DNA from: Rhodospirillales bacterium
GTDB lineage: Bacteria; Pseudomonadota; Alphaproteobacteria; Micavibrionales; Micavibrionaceae
Length of the DNA stretch: 64,000 nt
Direction of reading: 5' to 3'
Assembly: GCA_020638365.1 (NCBI GenBank)
Contig: JACKIQ010000001.1
Span: 496,001 to 560,000 of the forward strand
Part shown: positions 24,353 to 40,300 of the stretch, piece after piece
Layout of the letters: each line of letters begins with the position of its first letter
Position numbering within the stretch: the stretch's first letter is position 1
Program-made: the position numbers and the translations under genes
Notes under the pieces: model-generated
The model's database searches: none
What the model saw: only the letters and a program-made list of their open reading frames with translations
Told to the model about the DNA's origin: nothing

Positions 24353-25126
24353 TTATTCCTTTGCCTCACCGGTATTTTCGTTCTCGGCCTGCGGCGCCGT
24401 CTCTTCTGCTGCGGCTTCCTGCGCCGGAGCTTTTTCCGCCTTGTCCTGTGCCGCCTGTTTCAGGCCGGCGGGTTTGGGTACGTTGTCGGGCAGGGGCTTC
24501 TTGACCGCATCACGAATAAGAACCCAGCCATTGTCGGAGCCGGGGACAGCCCCTTTAACGAGTATCAGACCCTCTTCGGTGTCGACGCCGACAACCAGAA
24601 GATTTTGTGTGGTCGCGCGAACATCGCCCATATGACCCGCCATTTTCTTGCCCTTGAAGACCCTGCCCGGATCCTGACGCTGACCTGTCGATCCGTGAGA
24701 ACGGTGTGAGACGGACACGCCGTGAGAGGCACGCAGACCACCGAAATTGTGACGTTTCATGCCGCCGGCAAAGCCTTTACCGATGGTCGTTCCGGTTACG
24801 TCTACAAACTGGCCGGGAACAAAGTGGTTGACGCCGAGTTCAGCACCGACATCGAGGACGTTTTCGTTTGTTACACGGAATTCAGCCAGCTTTTTCTTCG
24901 GCTCAACCTTCGCCTTGGCGAAATGGCCGCGGTTGGCCTTGCTGGTGCGCTTGACCTTCGCCTTGCCCGCGCCGAGCTGGAGCGCGACGTAACCGTCCTT
25001 GTCTTCCGCGCGAACGGAAACGACCTGGCAACCCTCAACTTTTAAAACGGTTACCGGGATGTGACGCCCATCTTCGTCGAAGACACGGCTCATTCCTTCT
25101 TTTTTTGCTATCAATCCTGTTCTCAT
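24353..25126 (-). CDS. rplC: 50S ribosomal protein L3 with acidic Ala/Glu-rich tail
   Basis: Assembly protein reaching the peptidyl-transferase centre. The start MRTGLIAKKEGMSRVFDEDG and the loop GMKRHNFGGLRASHGVSVSHRSHGSTGQRQDPGRVF are diagnostic. At 257 residues it is about 45 longer than usual; after the normal end (LIRDAVKKPLP) a tail rich in Ala, Glu and Gln follows (APAQEAAAEETAPQAENENTG). It is preceded by an unrecognised small gene 12 bases upstream instead of rpsJ. Confidence 0.97.
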   Translation of the reverse strand: MRTGLIAKKEGMSRVFDEDGRHIPVTVLKVEGCQVVSVRAEDKDGYVALQLGAGKAKVKRTSKANRGHFAKAKVEPKKKLAEFRVTNENVLDVGAELGVNHFVPGQFVDVTGTTIGKGFAGGMKRHNFGGLRASHGVSVSHRSHGSTGQRQDPGRVFKGKKMAGHMGDVRATTQNLLVVGVDTEEGLILVKGAVPGSDNGWVLIRDAVKKPLPDNVPKPAGLKQAAQDKAEKAPAQEAAAEETAPQAENENTGEAKE

Positions 25127-25138
25127 AACAGTCTTCCT

Positions 25139-25402
25139 TTAATTAACCTTGTTGCTTACACCCAGGTCCATTTCAATATCAATCAGATCGACCGGGTTGA
25201 GGTATCTTTCCAGTTGCTTGCTCAGCGTATGAAGCAGTTCATCCTGTTCTGCCAGTGTCGAGCATTCGAACGTGATATGTCCATCAACTCCCAGAATCTG
25301 GACAACGGGAATATTATCGGGATAACGCTCGAACTTGATCAGTCCCGTAATACGGTCCGAACTGATCATCTGTCCGTCTTTAAACCTTATGATATTCGAC
25401 AT
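25139..25402 (-). CDS. Unrecognised 87-residue protein embedded between rpsJ and rplC
   Basis: This small protein starts MSNIIRFKDGQMISSDRITGLIKF and has a beta-rich pattern (VVQILGVDGHITFECS) followed by an amphipathic helix (TLAEQDELLHTLSKQLERYL) and an acidic end (DLIDIEMDLGV). There is no signal peptide, membrane helix or known motif. The ATG has a GAGGATTGG ribosome site, preferred over an upstream in-frame start 17 codons earlier that lies in the intergenic region. It is 12 bases from rplC and about 20 from rpsJ, so it must be on the S10 transcript. Abundant co-expression with ribosomal proteins would be unusual for a non-ribosomal product. Function unknown. Confidence 0.75.
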   Translation of the reverse strand: MSNIIRFKDGQMISSDRITGLIKFERYPDNIPVVQILGVDGHITFECSTLAEQDELLHTLSKQLERYLNPVDLIDIEMDLGVSNKVN

Positions 25403-25421
25403 TTTCCAATCCTCTGCCTTC

Positions 25422-25742
25422 TTACGCCGCCTGCCCGATCTTGATCTCGACATCCACGCCTGCAGGGAGATCCAGCTTCATAAGAGCGTCAATCGTCTGC
25501 GGAGTCGGATCCTCGATGTCCATCAGGCGCTTATGCGTGCGCATCTCGAACTGCTCTTGCGAACGCTTGTCCACGTGAGGAGAACGGATGACCGTAAAAC
25601 GCTTGATGCGGTTAGGCAGCGGAACCGGGCCGCGTACACGTGCGCCCGTCCTTTTTGCCGTATGCACGATTTCCGAAGACGCCGTATCCAGGATACGGTG
25701 GTCAAACGCCTTCAGGGTTATGCGTATCGTTTGCGTGTCCAT
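25422..25742 (-). CDS. rpsJ: 30S ribosomal protein S10 (NusE)
   Basis: Small-subunit head protein and transcription antitermination partner of NusB. The 106 residues include IRITLKAFDHRILDTASSEIV and the exposed loop GPVPLPNRIKRFTVIRSPHVDKRSQEQFE. Length is normal. It follows tuf by 29 bases, so the str and S10 genes form one continuous unit with no visible separate S10 leader. Confidence 0.98.
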   Translation of the reverse strand: MDTQTIRITLKAFDHRILDTASSEIVHTAKRTGARVRGPVPLPNRIKRFTVIRSPHVDKRSQEQFEMRTHKRLMDIEDPTPQTIDALMKLDLPAGVDVEIKIGQAA

Positions 25743-25771
25743 TTTCGAACCTCTATGCCTTTCGCGTTTGC

Positions 25772-26950
<1,179 letters not shown>

Positions 26951-26989
26951 GATCTTTTTCCTTCCTTAATTTGATATCCGTTGTTTGTG

Positions 26990-29104
<2,115 letters not shown>

Positions 29105-29143
29105 AATCTGTTCTTTTCCGTTTGTGGTTTTGTCCTTTTGCCC

Positions 29144-29674
29144 TTACCAGCGATAATGCGCAAATGCCTTGTTTGCGTCAGCCATCTTGTGGGTATCCTC
29201 GCGCTTCTTGATCGACGCACCCCTTTCATTCGCCGCATCAAACAACTCAGCAGCCAGACGGTCTTTCATGGTTTTTTCGCCGCGCCTGCGTGCCGCGTCG
29301 ATAATCCAGCGAATGGCCAGAGCCTGAGCGCGTTCGCTACGAACTTCGACTGGAACCTGATAGGTCGCACCTCCTACACGGCGCGAACGAACCTCGATAC
29401 GCGGGCGAACATTTTTCAGGGCATCGTGAAAAAGACGCAAGCCACGGCTTTTGGCCGATATCGCATCACCCAGATCTCCTGCGGAGGTTTCCTCATTTTT
29501 GTTTTCGTTGGAAGGCTTTTTCTCAAGACTTTCAATTGCTCCGTAAACGATCGATTCCGCGACCGCTTTCTTGCCCTGCTCCATAATACAGTTAATGAAT
29601 TTGGAGAGAACGAGATCGCCGAAACGGGGATCGGGAAGAATTTCTCTTTTATCTGCTCTGCGACGACGTGACAT
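29144..29674 (-). CDS. rpsG: 30S ribosomal protein S7 with an internal insertion
   Basis: Primary binder of the 3' domain of 16S rRNA and lining of the E site. The core (MSRRRRADKREILPDPRFGDLVLSKF, then IEVRSRRVGGATYQVPVEVR and KKREDTHKMADANKAFAHYRW) is standard. At 176 residues it is about 20 longer than most S7. The extra residues lie around 52-78, a polar stretch (KKPSNENKNEETSAGDLGD), in the loop that normally reads as a short linker before the heptad PLEVFHEAL-like helix (here LRLFHDALKNV). No frame problem is seen. Confidence 0.97.
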   Translation of the reverse strand: MSRRRRADKREILPDPRFGDLVLSKFINCIMEQGKKAVAESIVYGAIESLEKKPSNENKNEETSAGDLGDAISAKSRGLRLFHDALKNVRPRIEVRSRRVGGATYQVPVEVRSERAQALAIRWIIDAARRRGEKTMKDRLAAELFDAANERGASIKKREDTHKMADANKAFAHYRW

Positions 29675-29698
29675 ACTTTGCGTTCCTTTTCGTAAATC

Positions 29699-30070
29699 TT
29701 ATTTCGGGCGTTTGGCGCCGTAGCGAGAGCGAGCCTGCTTCCGGTCCTTAACACCTTGCGTATCAAGCGTGCCTCGGATGATCGTATAACGAACACCGGG
29801 CAAGTCCTTAACCCGGCCGCCGCGCACGAGAACAACGGAGTGTTCCTGAAGGTTATGGCCTTCTCCGGGGATGTAACAAATGACTTCCAGCCCCGTGGTC
29901 AGGCGGACCTTCGCAACCTTCCGCAAAGCAGAGTTCGGTTTTTTCGGGGTTGTCGTGTAGACGCGCGTGCATACGCCACGGCGTTGCGGGTTGCTTTTCA
30001 GCGCCCGGTTCTTTTTCCGTTTTACTACTTTTTGCCGCGGCTTGCGGATCAACTGCTGAATGGTTGGCAT
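29699..30070 (-). CDS. rpsL: 30S ribosomal protein S12
   Basis: Decoding-centre protein. The 123 residues contain TRVYTTTPKKPNSALRKVAKVRLTTG and VRGGRVKDLPGVRYTIIRG. Lys43 and Lys88, the usual streptomycin-resistance sites, are wild type. It is first of the str genes, with two promoter candidates and a long leader upstream. Confidence 0.98.
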   Translation of the reverse strand: MPTIQQLIRKPRQKVVKRKKNRALKSNPQRRGVCTRVYTTTPKKPNSALRKVAKVRLTTGLEVICYIPGEGHNLQEHSVVLVRGGRVKDLPGVRYTIIRGTLDTQGVKDRKQARSRYGAKRPK

Positions 30071-30141
30071 CGTTTCGCCCTATGTTATTAACCAAAACCA
30101 AAGCCCTGACTACGCAGGGCACTCAAATTCCCGGATGGCGG

Positions 30142-30171
30142 CATGTAGCGCGGATTTTTGCGGATTGTCAA
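30142..30171 (-). promoter_or_regulatory. Candidate proximal rpsL promoter
   Basis: A perfect TTGACA is spaced 18 bases from a weak TACATG. The spacer holds two copies of ATCCGC. It would start about 70 bases before rpsL. Confidence 0.4.
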
Positions 30172-30401
30172 GTAAAACACCGCATTTTCCGCAGAGCATC
30201 CGCCCGTCCGATCCGCGCTCAAGGAGACCCGGACGTTTTTATAACGGATGTTGCGCTTTGTCTACTCTTCCGCACCCACAAAAAACGTTTCAGGTGCGCA
30301 CTTTCGTCAAAGCCTACAGCTGCGTTTAAGCCCCTGTTTCCTTCCCGATTCTTTCCGGTCCGGAACGGCTTACGGCCAGCCAATCCTTCTTAGTGGCGCG
30401 G

Positions 30402-30430
30402 ACTATAACGGCGGGTCTATATGCTGTCAA
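30402..30430 (-). promoter_or_regulatory. Main str operon promoter
   Basis: TTGACA and TATAGT are exactly 17 bases apart, close to the ideal housekeeping promoter and the best match in the window. It gives a leader of about 325 bases to rpsL and should drive str plus S10-spc genes. Confidence 0.85.
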
Positions 30431-30521
30431 GAAAAGAATCATACCAATAGGTTAAGCAAAAAAAGCGTTTACCGGGATGACGGACCGTCCTATCCTGAAA
30501 CGGGTTAACTGTTTCATTTAA

Positions 30522-32267
30522 ATGACTTCCTGTAAGTTCGTGACTTTCGAAAGATCCATATTAACCGATTTTGCCGTGCTGGGCGTTGTCGCCCTGTTAT
30601 GCGCGTGGGCTGTCTTTTTCGACGGGTATCCAATCGGGGACGACTACAAGAACCAGATTATCGCCTTTGAAGCTTTCCGCGAGCAGTTCAACGGGGGGGA
30701 CATTTATCCCCGCTGGCTGCACGATATTAATCACGGTTTCGGGGCGGCAAACCTGTATTTTTACCCGCCGCTGATCTATTACGCAGAGTATGCGACCGGA
30801 TTGCTGCTCCCTGCGGATGCAGAAACTCCGACTATACTGATTTTTTCATCGTTTTTTTTCCTTGCTCTATCCGGAATCAGCGCTTATTTCTGGCTGTCCT
30901 CCCTTTGTTCGAGGCGCGGCGCGGTTATCGGTGCTGCGCTGTACATGGCGGCGCCATACCATCTTTTTTTCGACCTTTATGAGCGAAATAACGGGGCCGA
31001 GTTCGCGGTTTACGCTTGGATTCCGCTGCTCTTTCTTTTTGCGCAAGAGAACGGTGGAAACCGGGCTTTTCGAGCGGCGAAGCTGAGCCTCGCTTATGCC
31101 CTTTTTGTTCTCACGCATTTGCCGAGCGCGGTGTTCGTTACGCCTTTTGCAGGGTTGTGGGCCCTGCTTTTCATTTTTCTCAGACATGAGGGAAAAAGCC
31201 CGGTTGAGCGGCTGAGGCCCGTTATTCTTGAGGGCGTTTTTTTTACGGGGTGCGTAGCGCTGGGATGTCTGCTGGCCGGACTCTATCTCTACCCTGCGCT
31301 TACAATGCTCGGAATGGTGCGGTCGCATGTACTCTGGAGCGGACCTTTTTACGACTATAATAACTGGTTCGTCTGGGGCGGGGCGCGATGCCCGGCTATA
31401 TATAACGCTTTCTGCGTCCAGATGTCGGTTGTCGCTACGGTGACCGTATTCGCTCCTCTAATCTCCGGGTTTCCGGCTCTTGGCAGGATGGAGAAGAGGG
31501 AGAAAGGATTCTTCGGGGGTCTGACCATCCTGATCGGCGCGTGTTTTGTTCTGATGATCCCGGCATCGCAGATCCTCTGGTCTGTTTTTTCACCTTTGCA
31601 GAAAATCCAGTTCCCGTTTCGTCTTATGATCCTTGCGGACCTGTTTTTTGCCGCGTTAACAGCCCTGATGTTCAGCGTGCGGGCCGGTAAGGGTCAAAGA
31701 TCGGGCCTTTATGCTGGCCGGATAACCCTCATTCTGGCGTTTGCAGCGGTGAGCTTTTTTACCGCACGTTTTGTGCAAAACTCCTGGCACCCGGATCAGG
31801 ATTTCTTCGATTACCGGATCAAGCACAGGATCCTGACCGGAGAGTTCTTTCCGAATAATCCGGAAATGACCGTCACTATCCCTGATTTTGTTGAAAAGAC
31901 GCCGGAAATACCGCTGTTGCGAACCGAGCCCCCTTCCCTGCGTGCCGAGGCCGTCAGGAAGCTTCCCCGCCGGTATGAGATTGAGGTCGAGGCTGAGGAA
32001 CCGGGCACGCTGTTTGTCCGGCAGTTTTTTTTCCCCGGATGGCGCGCACGGATAGAAAAAGACGGTTTGCCACCCGAGGATGCGGATATCCGAGCCGTGG
32101 AACCTTACGGGCAGATCAAGGTCGCCCTGCCTGCCGGGACGTACCGTGTAGTTCTTGACCTACCATCCTTACGGCAGGAGCAAATCGGAGGGATGATGAG
32201 CGCGGGGGCCCCGGTCTTGTTTCTTCTTCTGCTTCTTGCCGGAATGACCCAACGGAGGAAGGGATAA
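30522..32267 (+). CDS. Multi-pass membrane protein, GT-C-like (PTPS-related membrane family)
   Basis: A 581-residue protein with about ten to twelve hydrophobic segments. After TM1 comes a periplasmic loop with an early acidic pair (YPIGDDYKNQI) and the characteristic IYPRWLHDINHGFGAANLYFYPPLIYY, resembling membrane glycosyltransferase-like proteins often annotated as 6-pyruvoyl-tetrahydropterin-synthase related. The C-terminal 180 residues are a soluble beta-rich domain (VRKLPRRYEIEVEAEEPGTLFVRQFFFPGW) and a last membrane helix, as in YfhO-type proteins. It may transfer a lipid-linked sugar to a surface molecule; this is inference. It interrupts the rpoC to rpsL junction on the opposite strand. 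Start has a poor ribosome site. Confidence 0.85.
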   Translation: MTSCKFVTFERSILTDFAVLGVVALLCAWAVFFDGYPIGDDYKNQIIAFEAFREQFNGGDIYPRWLHDINHGFGAANLYFYPPLIYYAEYATGLLLPADAETPTILIFSSFFFLALSGISAYFWLSSLCSRRGAVIGAALYMAAPYHLFFDLYERNNGAEFAVYAWIPLLFLFAQENGGNRAFRAAKLSLAYALFVLTHLPSAVFVTPFAGLWALLFIFLRHEGKSPVERLRPVILEGVFFTGCVALGCLLAGLYLYPALTMLGMVRSHVLWSGPFYDYNNWFVWGGARCPAIYNAFCVQMSVVATVTVFAPLISGFPALGRMEKREKGFFGGLTILIGACFVLMIPASQILWSVFSPLQKIQFPFRLMILADLFFAALTALMFSVRAGKGQRSGLYAGRITLILAFAAVSFFTARFVQNSWHPDQDFFDYRIKHRILTGEFFPNNPEMTVTIPDFVEKTPEIPLLRTEPPSLRAEAVRKLPRRYEIEVEAEEPGTLFVRQFFFPGWRARIEKDGLPPEDADIRAVEPYGQIKVALPAGTYRVVLDLPSLRQEQIGGMMSAGAPVLFLLLLLAGMTQRRKG

Positions 32268-32270
32268 GAA

Positions 32271-32294
32271 AAGGCCCCGATTATGCGGGGCCTT
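32271..32294. terminator. Bidirectional terminator between convergent genes
   Basis: A perfect 9-bp stem (AAGGCCCCG with CGGGGCCTT) closes a 6-base loop. On the minus strand TTTTCTT follows, serving rpoC; on the plus strand TTATTGT follows, serving the membrane-protein gene. It sits in the 58 bases between the two stops. Confidence 0.85.
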
Positions 32295-32325
32295 ATTGTA
32301 TCCATTATACAGGTTACAAGACGAT

Positions 32326-36531
<4,206 letters not shown>

Positions 36532-36572
36532 CGTTTTCGCCCTTTTCTCTTCCTATGTTTTCACCAGCCGGC

Positions 36573-37295
36573 TTAGTCAACCAGGCTGAAATTCACTGTC
36601 GTAATTACGCGGACCTTCTTTTCTATCGAGGCCTGCTCAGCTTCGACGTCGCTTCCGTACGCCGATAAAATATTGAACCAGCCCTGATCGGCAGACATGA
36701 TCGTGCCCACCTTGCTACTTGAATCCTGGGCAAATCTCTGCGCCGCCTGCCGTGCGTTTTGAGTCGCTTCGGTTATCATATCCGGCTTAATGTCGTTGAG
36801 TTTCGTGTACATATAAACCGGGTCCGAATTGGTGAGCAGGACATCCTGCGCGATCAGGGCGAAGGTATTCTGCGCTGCCTTTTCGATGTCGCGGACCTTG
36901 GTGCTACGCACCGTTATGGTCTGCGTGATGTCGAAATAGTTTTTGTATTCCTGCACGTCTCCCATTTGCGAAATTACATCACGACCCTGGAACAGGTTTA
37001 TGCTCTTGCGGGCATACTCGCCGGTCTCGAACCCGTTCTGTTTCAGGAAGGATTCGATGATCTGCTGGTTAGCCTGAAGCTTCTGACGGGCGGTCGGCAA
37101 ATCCCACTCCCTAACGGTGTGCGAAATGCGCCAAACGCCCAGATCAGCCTCCACATTGCGTTCCGCCAGCCCCTTTACCGAGACGATTCCCTGCGGCTCG
37201 TTAAAGCGAATCAAGCCTTCGCGCAGGAAGAAGCTGGCGCTGACTATCGCAGCGGCCAGGATACAGGCGGACAGAAATGTTGCTACAGACTGCAT
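36573..37295 (-). CDS. SIMPL-domain (DUF541) envelope protein between rpoB and rpoC
   Basis: The 240-residue product has an N-terminal hydrophobic segment (residues about 5-24, ATFLSACILAAAIVSASFF) acting as membrane anchor or signal, followed by the SIMPL core: IVSVKGLAERNVEADLGVWRISH, then long helices with QKLQANQQIIESFL and ending VRVITTVNFSLVD. Related proteins are periplasmic or membrane-attached, with poorly known roles (stress response in some bacteria). It starts 32 bases after rpoB and stops 41 bases before rpoC, on the same strand, with no terminator or promoter seen, so it shares the transcript. This placement is the odd point; frame and codons look normal. Confidence 0.88.
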   Translation of the reverse strand: MQSVATFLSACILAAAIVSASFFLREGLIRFNEPQGIVSVKGLAERNVEADLGVWRISHTVREWDLPTARQKLQANQQIIESFLKQNGFETGEYARKSINLFQGRDVISQMGDVQEYKNYFDITQTITVRSTKVRDIEKAAQNTFALIAQDVLLTNSDPVYMYTKLNDIKPDMITEATQNARQAAQRFAQDSSSKVGTIMSADQGWFNILSAYGSDVEAEQASIEKKVRVITTVNFSLVD

Positions 37296-37327
37296 CAGAT
37301 TCCCCGGTTCAAGCCTTGATATAACTC

Positions 37328-40300
37328 CTATTTCGTACTCTGCTTCATATCGACATTCAGGCCGAGCGCCTTCAGTTCCTTAGTGAGAACATTGAAGGAT
37401 TCGGGAATGCCGATTTCGAAATTGTCCTCGCCGCGAACGATCGCCTCGTAGACTTTCGAGCGTCCCGCCACGTCGTCGGACTTGACGGTAAGCATTTCCT
37501 GAAGCGTGTAGGCTGCGCCGTACGCCTGAAGCGCCCAGACTTCCATCTCCCCGAAGCGCTGTCCGCCGAACTGGGCCTTACCGCCCAGAGGCTGCTGCGT
37601 GACAAGAGAGTACGGACCGATTGAGCGTGCGTGGATCTTGTCATCGACGAGGTGGTGAAGCTTGAGTATGTACATGTACCCCACAGTCACAGGACGGTGG
37701 AAAGCCTCGCCGGTGCGTCCGTCGATCAGGCGAACCTGACCGGAACGGTCCAAGCCCGCTTTTTCAAGAAGTTCGGTAATGTCGCCTTCGTGCGCGCCGT
37801 CAAAGACGGGTGTGGCCATCGGGACACCGACGCTCACATTCCGGCACATCTCGATCAGTTCGTCCCCTTCGAGACGGCTGACTTTTTCCTTGAATTCGTT
37901 TTCGCCGTAAACGTCCTTTAGCTTTCCGTGCAGGGATTTAGTTTCCTGATCGTTCGGTTTTCCTTCCTTTTCGAAGTTGTCGATCATTTCACCGATCTGC
38001 TTACCCAGCCGTGCCGAAGCCCAACCCAAGTGCGTTTCGAGAATCTGACCCACGTTCATCCGTGAAGGCACGCCGAGAGGATTGAGTACCATATCGACAG
38101 GCGTTCCATCTTCAAGGTAGGGCATATCCTCGACCGGCATGATCTTGGAGACGACCCCCTTGTTTCCGTGACGCCCGGCCATCTTGTCACCGGGCTGCAT
38201 TTTGCGTTTTACAGCCACGAAGACCTTGACCATCTTCATCACGCCCGGCGGCAGTTCATCGCCGCGCTGGAGTTTTTCGACCTTGTTTTCGAAACGCTTT
38301 TTCAGGTCGTCCACGGCGGCATCGAACGTCTTTGTCATCGCTTCGATCTCGGCCACGCGCTTTTCGCTCTCGACCGCGATCTGGCGCCACAGGCCGCGCT
38401 TGATCTCGGCCAGATCAGCCTTCTTGATGGACTCGCCTTTCTTAAGCTTTGCATCCTTGGGCGCGGATGCGACCTTCTGACCCGTCAGCTGCTGCTCAAG
38501 GTGACCGTAGAAACCGTCCTCAAGAATACGGCGCTCGTCATCGCGGTCCTTGGCCAGTCGCTCGATCTCGGCTTGCTCAATCGAGAGCGCACGCGCATCT
38601 TTATCGACACCGCGGCGGCTGAAGACGCGGACTTCGACAATCGTGCCAACCGCGCCGGGAGGCAGACGGAGGGAGGAGTCCTTAACGTCAGCGGCTTTTT
38701 CTCCGAAGATTGCGCGCAGAAGCTTTTCTTCCGGCGTCATCGGGCTTTCGCCTTTCGGTGTGACCTTGCCGACCAGAATGTCTCCCGGCGCGACTTCAGC
38801 GCCAATGTGGACTATCCCGGCTTCGTCGAGATGCTTGAGCGCCTCTTCACCGACGTTGGGAATGTCGCGGGTAATTTCCTCGGTTCCCAGCTTGGTGTCG
38901 CGGGCCATGACCTCAAACTCCTCGATGTGAATCGAGGTGAAGACGTCATCGCTCACGATCCGTTCGGAAATGAGGATTGAGTCCTCGAAGTTGTACCCGT
39001 TCCAAGGCATGAACGCCACGAGTACGTTACGGCCCAGAGCCAGTTCGCCCAGATCGGTCGAGGGACCGTCTGCAACAACATCCCCCGCGCGGACCTTGTC
39101 GCCGACCTTTACAAGCGGGCGCTGGTTAATGCAGGTGTTCTGGTTGGAGCGTTGGAATTTCGAAAGCTTGTAAATATCCACGACCGGATCGTCGGCTTTT
39201 TCGATCTCAGTAGCCTGAACAACGATCCGTGTCGCGTCAACCTTGGTAACAACACCGCTGCGGCGGGCGGCAACGGCGGCACCTGAGTCACGGGCGACGG
39301 TGGCTTCCATTCCGGTTCCTACGATCGGTGCAGACGCGCGCAGAAGCGGAACGGCCTGACGCATCATGTTCGAACCCATCAGTGCGCGGTTAGCGTCGTC
39401 ATTTTCAAGGAACGGGATCAGAGACGCGGCCACAGAGACGATCTGCTTGGGCGAAACGTCGATGTAGTCGATCTGGTCCGGGTGCGCCATGACGTTCTCT
39501 CCACCCTGGCGGCAGGAGACGAGGTCGTTGACGAACTTGCCTGATTTATCGAGTACGGAGTTGGCCTGCGCCACAATGTAACGTGCCTCTTCCATCGCCG
39601 ACATATAAATGACTTCATCGGAAACCTTACCCTTAGATACTTTCCGGTACGGGCTTTCGATGAAACCGTATTTATTCACGCGGGCGAAAGTCGCCAGAGA
39701 GTTAATCAGACCGATATTCGGTCCTTCCGGGGTTTCGATCGGGCAAATCCGGCCGTAATGGGTCGGGTGTACGTCGCGAACCTCAAAACCCGCGCGCTCA
39801 CGGGTAAGACCGCCAGGACCAAGAGCCGAAAGGCGCCGCTTGTGCGTGATCTCTGAGAGCGGATTCGTCTGGTCCATGAACTGGGAGAGCTGGGAAGAGC
39901 CAAAAAACTCGCGCACAGCGGCCTGAGCGGGCTTGGAGTTAATAAGGTCATGCGGCATGTACGTGTCGATGTCGACAGAGGACATGCGTTCACGGATCGC
40001 ACGCTCCATACGCAAAAGGCCAACGCGCATCTGGTTTTCCATCAGCTCGCCAACCGAACGTACACGGCGGTTTCCAAGGTTGTCGATATCGTCCACTTCA
40101 CCTCGGCCGTCTTTGAGTTCGTGCAGATATTTGACGATAGCCAGAATATCCTGCTTGCTCAGGACACGAAACTGGTCATCCGCCTGCAAATCCAAACGGG
40201 CATTCATCTTGACGCGGCCGACCGAGGAGAGGTCATAACGCTCAGCATCGAAAAAGAGCGAGTGGAACAATGCTTCCGCAGATTCGACCGTCGGGGGTTC

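Larger units (their letters stand above)
30071..30521. other. Divergent 451-base region between rpsL and a membrane-protein gene
   Basis: It carries the rpsL promoters (listed separately) and a long rpsL leader. The plus side before the membrane-protein gene has a GACGG-A-CCGTC inverted repeat (near 30480) but no clear promoter or ribosome site. No RNA gene was recognised. Confidence 0.5.
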
